From Neelides folsomi (lineage: Eukaryota; Arthropoda; Collembola; Neelipleona; Neelidae): 64,000 nucleotides of DNA. Shown here one piece after another: positions 60,124-64,000 of this stretch. The translations under genes were made by a program, and so were the position numbers. Where the stretch lies: assembly GCA_034687125.1 (NCBI GenBank), contig JAQGBZ010000025.1, positions 248,001-312,000 of the forward strand, in the 5' to 3' direction. The number at the start of each line of letters is the position of its first letter. Within the stretch, counting starts at the first letter, position 1. Under the pieces are notes generated by a model. The model did no database searches. It worked only from the letters and a program-made list of their open reading frames with translations, and was not told the DNA's origin.

Positions 60124-60299
60124 TCCAATTTACCAATTTAGCCAAACCAAATTTCCTTTTTAGCATTTTGAATTTTGTTAGATTCACCAAATAATTTTCA
60201 TTCAGTTAAATCAAAATAATTTAATCTTCGTAAACAATCAGTCAATTACTTAAATATTTATTTATTTGTTAATTTAAACTTTAAGTTAAATATTTAAAA

Positions 60300-61833
60300 A
60301 TGACTTCATCAATTATCAGAAATTCATTGATGAATCCACCACCGACATTGCGACTTCCTCCAATGCCAAGTGTCCGAGATATGGTTAAATTATACAGACT
60401 CCAAGCTATGAAACATTTGTCTCAAAATTTCATATTCGATATGAACATCACTGGGAAGATCGTGAGAGCAGCAGGGAAGATAAGAAATCATCATGTTTGT
60501 GAAGTTGGTCCTGGACCGGGAGGAATCACACGTTCAATTCTTCAAAGAGATCCAAAACAGTTAATTTTAATTGAAAAGGACAGACGATTTACTTCAACAC
60601 TTCTCCCTTTGATGGAAGCTGCTCCTGGGAAAATTACTCCTTATTGGGGAGATGTGCTGACATTCAATTTAGAAAATATGTTCCCTGAAGAAGCCAAGAA
60701 GGATTGGGACGATGTGACCCCGGATATTAAAATTATTGGAAATCTTCCTTTTTCTATTTCAACTCCTTTAATTTCCAGATGGTTGAGTTGTATCTCGGCC
60801 AAGTCAAATGCGTGGAAATTCGGTCGTGTACCGCTTCTGCTCACTTTTCAACTTGAAGTTGGAGAACGGATGATTGCGGAAGAAGGAGAAAGTCAAAGGT
60901 CAAGACTATCAATTATGTGTCAGAATTGGTGTATCACTCAACATAAATTCACTATTAAAGGTCGGTTACTATTAAATTGGCATAATTTTGTATTTTATTT
61001 GTTTTGCTTACCCCTAATTTATGTTTATTTATTTATAAAATTAAATTGTTCTAAAATAAATATGTACTATATAAAGATAATTTTACTGTATATACATTAA
61101 TTGAATATTTTTAATATATTTAGGCAATGCATTTATTCCGAAACCTGATGTGGATGTTGCTGTAATGAAATTTATCCCTCGGAAACAACCTATTATCAAT
61201 GTTCCTTATCCTATAGTAGAGAAAGTTGTACGGAATATTTTTCACAATCGAGGGAGATATTGTTATCTCGGAGTTCGGTAATTTTTATATCAATTTGAAT
61301 AAAGATGATCATTAAGAGAATCACTATTTAACTATTATAATTCGTATTCATGATGGATGAAACTTTTTCAATTTTCAGACAATTGTTTCCCTATCCAATC
61401 CGAGTTAAATTAACCGATGAAGTTTTTTTAATGGCGGATGTCGACCGAATAATCCGATCATTCGACTTAACAATGGAAGAAATTCGGCGATTTTGTTTCG
61501 CATACAAGAGAGTAAACAAATATAAAAAATGTAGCAATGTTATCAATTTAAATATTGATCAATACCAATTGGTATTTTTATTTTGCTTATTTACTTATTT
61601 TGTTAAATAGGTTTTAATAGGATTAACTATTTAACTACATAACACTTGTCTTTTAGGTTTTGGAAGGTAACCCTGGCGTGTGGGAGTATGAATATAGATC
61701 ACATAAACCAGATGATGCATGGCTCATTAAGTATGGACATCTTTATTCGAATCTTGATTTATCAAGAACAACCATACCTATTGAGGAAGAAGAAGAGAGA
61801 ATAAAAACATTGAGTCAAGAAGAAGATCCATAG
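60300..61833 (+). CDS. TFB1M: Mitochondrial 12S rRNA dimethyladenosine transferase 1, 4 exons, 374 aa
   Basis: TFB1M dimethylates two adjacent adenines in the 3' hairpin of the small mitochondrial rRNA using SAM, and is needed for small-subunit assembly (KsgA/Dim1 family). Exons: 60300-60960, 61124-61277, 61379-61511, 61657-61833. Phases agree, 1125 nt. Motifs: LSQNFIFD at 40-47 (KsgA QNFLxD), SAM-binding EVGPGPGG at 68-75, IEKDRRF at 91-97, GD at 117-118, catalytic GNLPFSIST at 147-155 (NLPF for the usual NLPY/F), then IPKPDVDVAVMKF in exon 2. It starts at the first ATG; the first 30 residues are weakly basic, as a mitochondrial presequence would be. It ends in an acidic Glu-rich tail. The frame of exon 1 continues open for about 46 codons into intron 1. 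AATAAA at 62143-62148 is a possible end. Confidence 0.93.
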
Positions 61834-62213
61834 TCTTAAAATTAAAGAATTTTTAAATATAAAATTGTTTAATTATCATAATATTTGTAGAAATTTTTAT
61901 TTGATAGAGAATTTATTGAAATAATAATTATGATGACTTTAATTCGATCTCGTTCGATCATTTCATTACAATTCATAAAATGGGAAAAATTCATTGTTAA
62001 AATTTAATCAGTCTAACCTAACTCATCTAAGTCATCTATAATGCTCAAACGCATCAAAACATTTTCTTGTAGTATCGCATTTATTTAAAATAGCATAAAG
62101 TAAAAACTATTTATCTCTACAAGATAATTAAAGATTAAAGTAAATAAATCGGCTATAAAACTTCTTTGGTTTGACCTATTATTTGGGTAAAATTAGAATT
62201 GGAGAGAACAATA
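61834..62213 (+). other. Spacer between TFB1M and the 110-aa gene
   Basis: AT-rich, with one AATAAA near 62143. No gene supported. Confidence 0.6.
62143..62148 (+). terminator. Candidate polyadenylation signal of TFB1M
   Basis: AATAAA 309 bp after the TFB1M stop and 72 bp before the next ATG. Confidence 0.3.
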
Positions 62214-62294
62214 ATGCTAAATGCTGTCCACACGGGTGGTCAGTCCAAAAATGTTCCTCAACAGCAAACCATCTCGGTTGACCAGCGCTGCTAA
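62214..62294 (+). other. Upstream ORF overlapping the 62221 start
   Basis: An ATG seven bases before the main start opens a 26-codon frame that ends at TAA 62292-62294, inside exon 1 of the unrecognised gene. The two starts compete if both are in the mRNA. Confidence 0.5.
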
Positions 62295-63096
62295 TAAGGC
62301 CCGTAAGTTAATTGCAAGTTAGTTAAATTATTTTTCTAATCATTGTCATCCTTCAGGATTAAGTTCCGGACATAAATTGCACAACGAGGGGAAGGACTCC
62401 CGCCGAAAGAGCCCAGAGCACCCGTAAGAAACAACTTACATCATCTCCTTTCAAAGCGTTTCTCTTTTCTCTTTATTCTTTCCTATTATGGTTGAAATTA
62501 ATTGTTGACATTCGTTTAATTACGCTTAACACCTACAATACATGTGGATAATAATATTAATGTATTTGAATAGAAACGAAGTCCTTGTGTTCAGCGGAAA
62601 CAATAATAGCAATGGTCGAGCGAATGGTGGAAATGGAAACACACCTCCAAGACAAGTCCTGCCAGAAGTCCCCAATGTCGACGAGATGGTGGGTCAAAGT
62701 TCATTTCCTTACTGTATTATAAACTTGAATTTAAATAATTAATTAAAATGAGAAAAGTTACATCCAAACCTAATAAAATGATTTTTAATGTTCAAACAAA
62801 AGTTAATTTAAAATGTCTTTGGATAGAAACGTATTTTTAAAAATTCATTACTATTTAAGTTAGAGTTTGTAGAATATTAAGCGAATGGTTATTAAAATTA
62901 TTAAACAACTACTGTTTGGGAATTAAAATAATGCATTACAATAAATCTAATTATGAGATCTATAATCTGCCTTTGTTTAATCAATTCATTTACATTGATT
63001 TTCTAGTATCGGTATTTGAAAGAAACGTGGGATGCCAAGATGCGTGAGATCAACGACCCCAACAGCAAGCTCACTGTCAAATGGATAAAAAACTAA
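62221..63096 (+). CDS. Unrecognised small protein, 4 exons, 110 aa, possibly mitochondrial
   Basis: I do not recognise this protein. Joined exons 62221-62302, 62357-62423, 62595-62688 and 63007-63096 have GT-AG borders and matching phases (333 nt), and the last ends in TAA. The N-terminus, MLSTRVVSPKMFLNSKPSRL, is rich in Arg, Ser and Leu and lacks acidic residues for about 36 residues, which fits a mitochondrial presequence. The middle is Asn/Gly/Ser-rich and disordered-looking (GNNNSNGRANGGNGN). The C-terminal 40 residues look ordered (VLPEVPNVDEM, then YRYLKETWDAKMREINDP and TVKWIKN). Four consistent exons argue against chance. The ATG at 62221 is preceded by another ATG at 62214 in a different frame. 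A polyadenylation hexamer lies at 63132-63137. Confidence 0.7.
62689..63006 (+). other. Intron 3 of the 110-aa gene
   Basis: 318-bp AT-rich intron from GTGGGT to TTTTCTAG. Nothing else seen. Confidence 0.65.
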
Positions 63097-63131
63097 GTAA
63101 ACTCTATATTTATGTACATATACAAATTGCA

Positions 63132-63137
63132 AATAAA
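63132..63137 (+). terminator. Candidate polyadenylation signal of the 110-aa gene
   Basis: AATAAA 35 bp after the stop codon at 63096, in the 106-bp gap before the opposing elongase gene. Confidence 0.5.
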
Positions 63138-63201
63138 GAAGACATGATGGGCCCTTTCAAAGGCTCACAATCTTTGTTAGAATTTGGGGCTATTTCCCCT
63201 A

Positions 63202-63207
63202 TTTATT
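63202..63207 (-). terminator. Polyadenylation hexamer overlapping the elongase stop codon
   Basis: On the minus strand AATAAA overlaps the TAA stop of the elongase (CAATAAATAG). It would give a very short 3' UTR. A later signal is possible. Confidence 0.35.
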
Positions 63208-63914
63208 GACTCTTTTGCTTCGCCGAGCTGTTGCGGAGGTACGTTGAGGTAAAGAAGCGGGTGAAGAGGAGAACATAACTTCCATACATTAACAGAGACA
63301 CGCTCACGTTTCTGCAAAAAAATTCAAGACAAAGTTTATCATTCATCATCCTCTCCAAAAACTATTGAATTTTAACAATTAAAATTTAACATTTTTCTCC
63401 ATAATTATGAATTTGATAATTGTGAATGACTCCTTAATTATGAATTGTTCTCACCTGTCCGAGACGTCACACTGGGTTCCGTTGGCCTTCGCTTGTAGGG
63501 CATGGAGGTTCACGGCGAGACCAACGAGGAACTGAGAAATTTGGATTCCGGTCACACAGGCCGAGATGGCTCTTGGAACCCGCCAACCCAAAGCTCGCAC
63601 AGCAAAGTACGAATACATGACGGAATGGACAACAAAGTTTAGCAAAATGTACCATCGCTGTAAAAGGACCAAAAGACCAATTGAGTCACTCGCCTTCATT
63701 AATGTCATGGGCAAATGAGGAAAGACATACGGCAGGGGCGATGTACTCAGAGTACGAGAACCACGAGTAGAGGAGGACGGTCACATGATGGTAGTAATGA
63801 AGAAAGAGCAGAGGTCGTTTCCTAAGGACCACAAATGCTGTGTCTCCAAGCTCGAACGCCTTCGACATCACGAACGCATACGCCCAGAAAGCCCATACTT
63901 CGTTGTGCTCAGAA
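63203..63914 (-). CDS. ELOVL6: ELOVL6-like very-long-chain fatty acid elongase, last 3 exons (partial)
   Basis: ELO proteins are multi-pass ER membrane condensing enzymes that add two carbons from malonyl-CoA to acyl-CoA. Minus-strand exons: 63914-63731, 63657-63455, 63311-63203, joined in phase 2/0/2 with GT-AG borders. The first visible exon carries [20 protein letters not shown] and the catalytic histidine box HYYHH followed by [11 protein letters not shown]. The second has [20 protein letters not shown], and the third ends [25 protein letters not shown] and the VMYSYFA/RALG pattern place it nearer the ELOVL6/ELOVL3 group (saturated and monounsaturated substrates) than ELOVL4/5. The N-terminal part lies beyond the right edge. 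The ELO family is sure; the subgroup is an inference. Confidence 0.9.
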
Positions 63915-64000
63915 CTGAAACCAAAAGTTGACAATTTTTATCTCTTAAATGGACCCAATTTAAACTAATAAAGAATGAATGGAGCAGGAAAGGAAGCTCA

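Overview
This is a 64 kb eukaryotic nuclear window. The coding sequence is cut by GT-AG introns, intergenic DNA is AT-rich, and every recognisable gene is metazoan. The main gene is a grainyhead (Grh/CP2 family) transcription factor whose exons match the arthropod protein closely, so the source is most likely an arthropod. I cannot place it further. All names come from reading translated exons; no database search was possible.

Layout. From 1 to about 11.68 kb there is no convincing coding exon. The first coding exon of grh opens with a splice acceptor at 11683/11684 and contains in-frame stops before its first ATG, so the promoter and at least one non-coding exon must lie further upstream. 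From 11,807 to 53,833 (+) there are 14 coding exons of grh. Their phases all agree and give an uninterrupted 855-residue protein: a low-complexity N-terminal regulatory region (exons 1-2), the CP2/Grh DNA-binding domain (exons 3-9), a variable linker (exons 10-11), and the C-terminal dimerisation domain (exons 12-14). Introns reach 8.7 kb. Intron 8 contains a probable non-autonomous Helitron.

From 53.8 to 58.2 kb lies AT-rich intergenic DNA. It holds the grh 3' UTR, a 366-bp MITE-like element with perfect 35-bp inverted repeats, and a small GC-richer island beside it. From 58.2 to 63.1 kb there is a compact head-to-tail run of small plus-strand genes: MTHFS (5-formyl-THF cyclo-ligase, 193 aa), COA3 (cytochrome oxidase assembly factor, 89 aa), TFB1M (mitochondrial 12S rRNA dimethyladenosine transferase, 374 aa) and an unrecognised four-exon gene encoding 110 aa with a basic N-terminus that could be a mitochondrial presequence. 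Converging on it from the right edge are the last three exons of an ELOVL6-like fatty-acid elongase on the minus strand; its 5' part lies outside the window.

How the genes relate. Grh is a developmental regulator of epithelial and epidermal genes with a large, intron-rich locus. The small-gene cluster is functionally separate; at least two of its members serve mitochondrial gene expression and respiratory-chain assembly. No new multi-gene system is evident. The observations most worth checking are the Helitron-like insertion, the MITE-like inverted repeat, and the unrecognised 110-aa gene with its overlapping upstream ORF.
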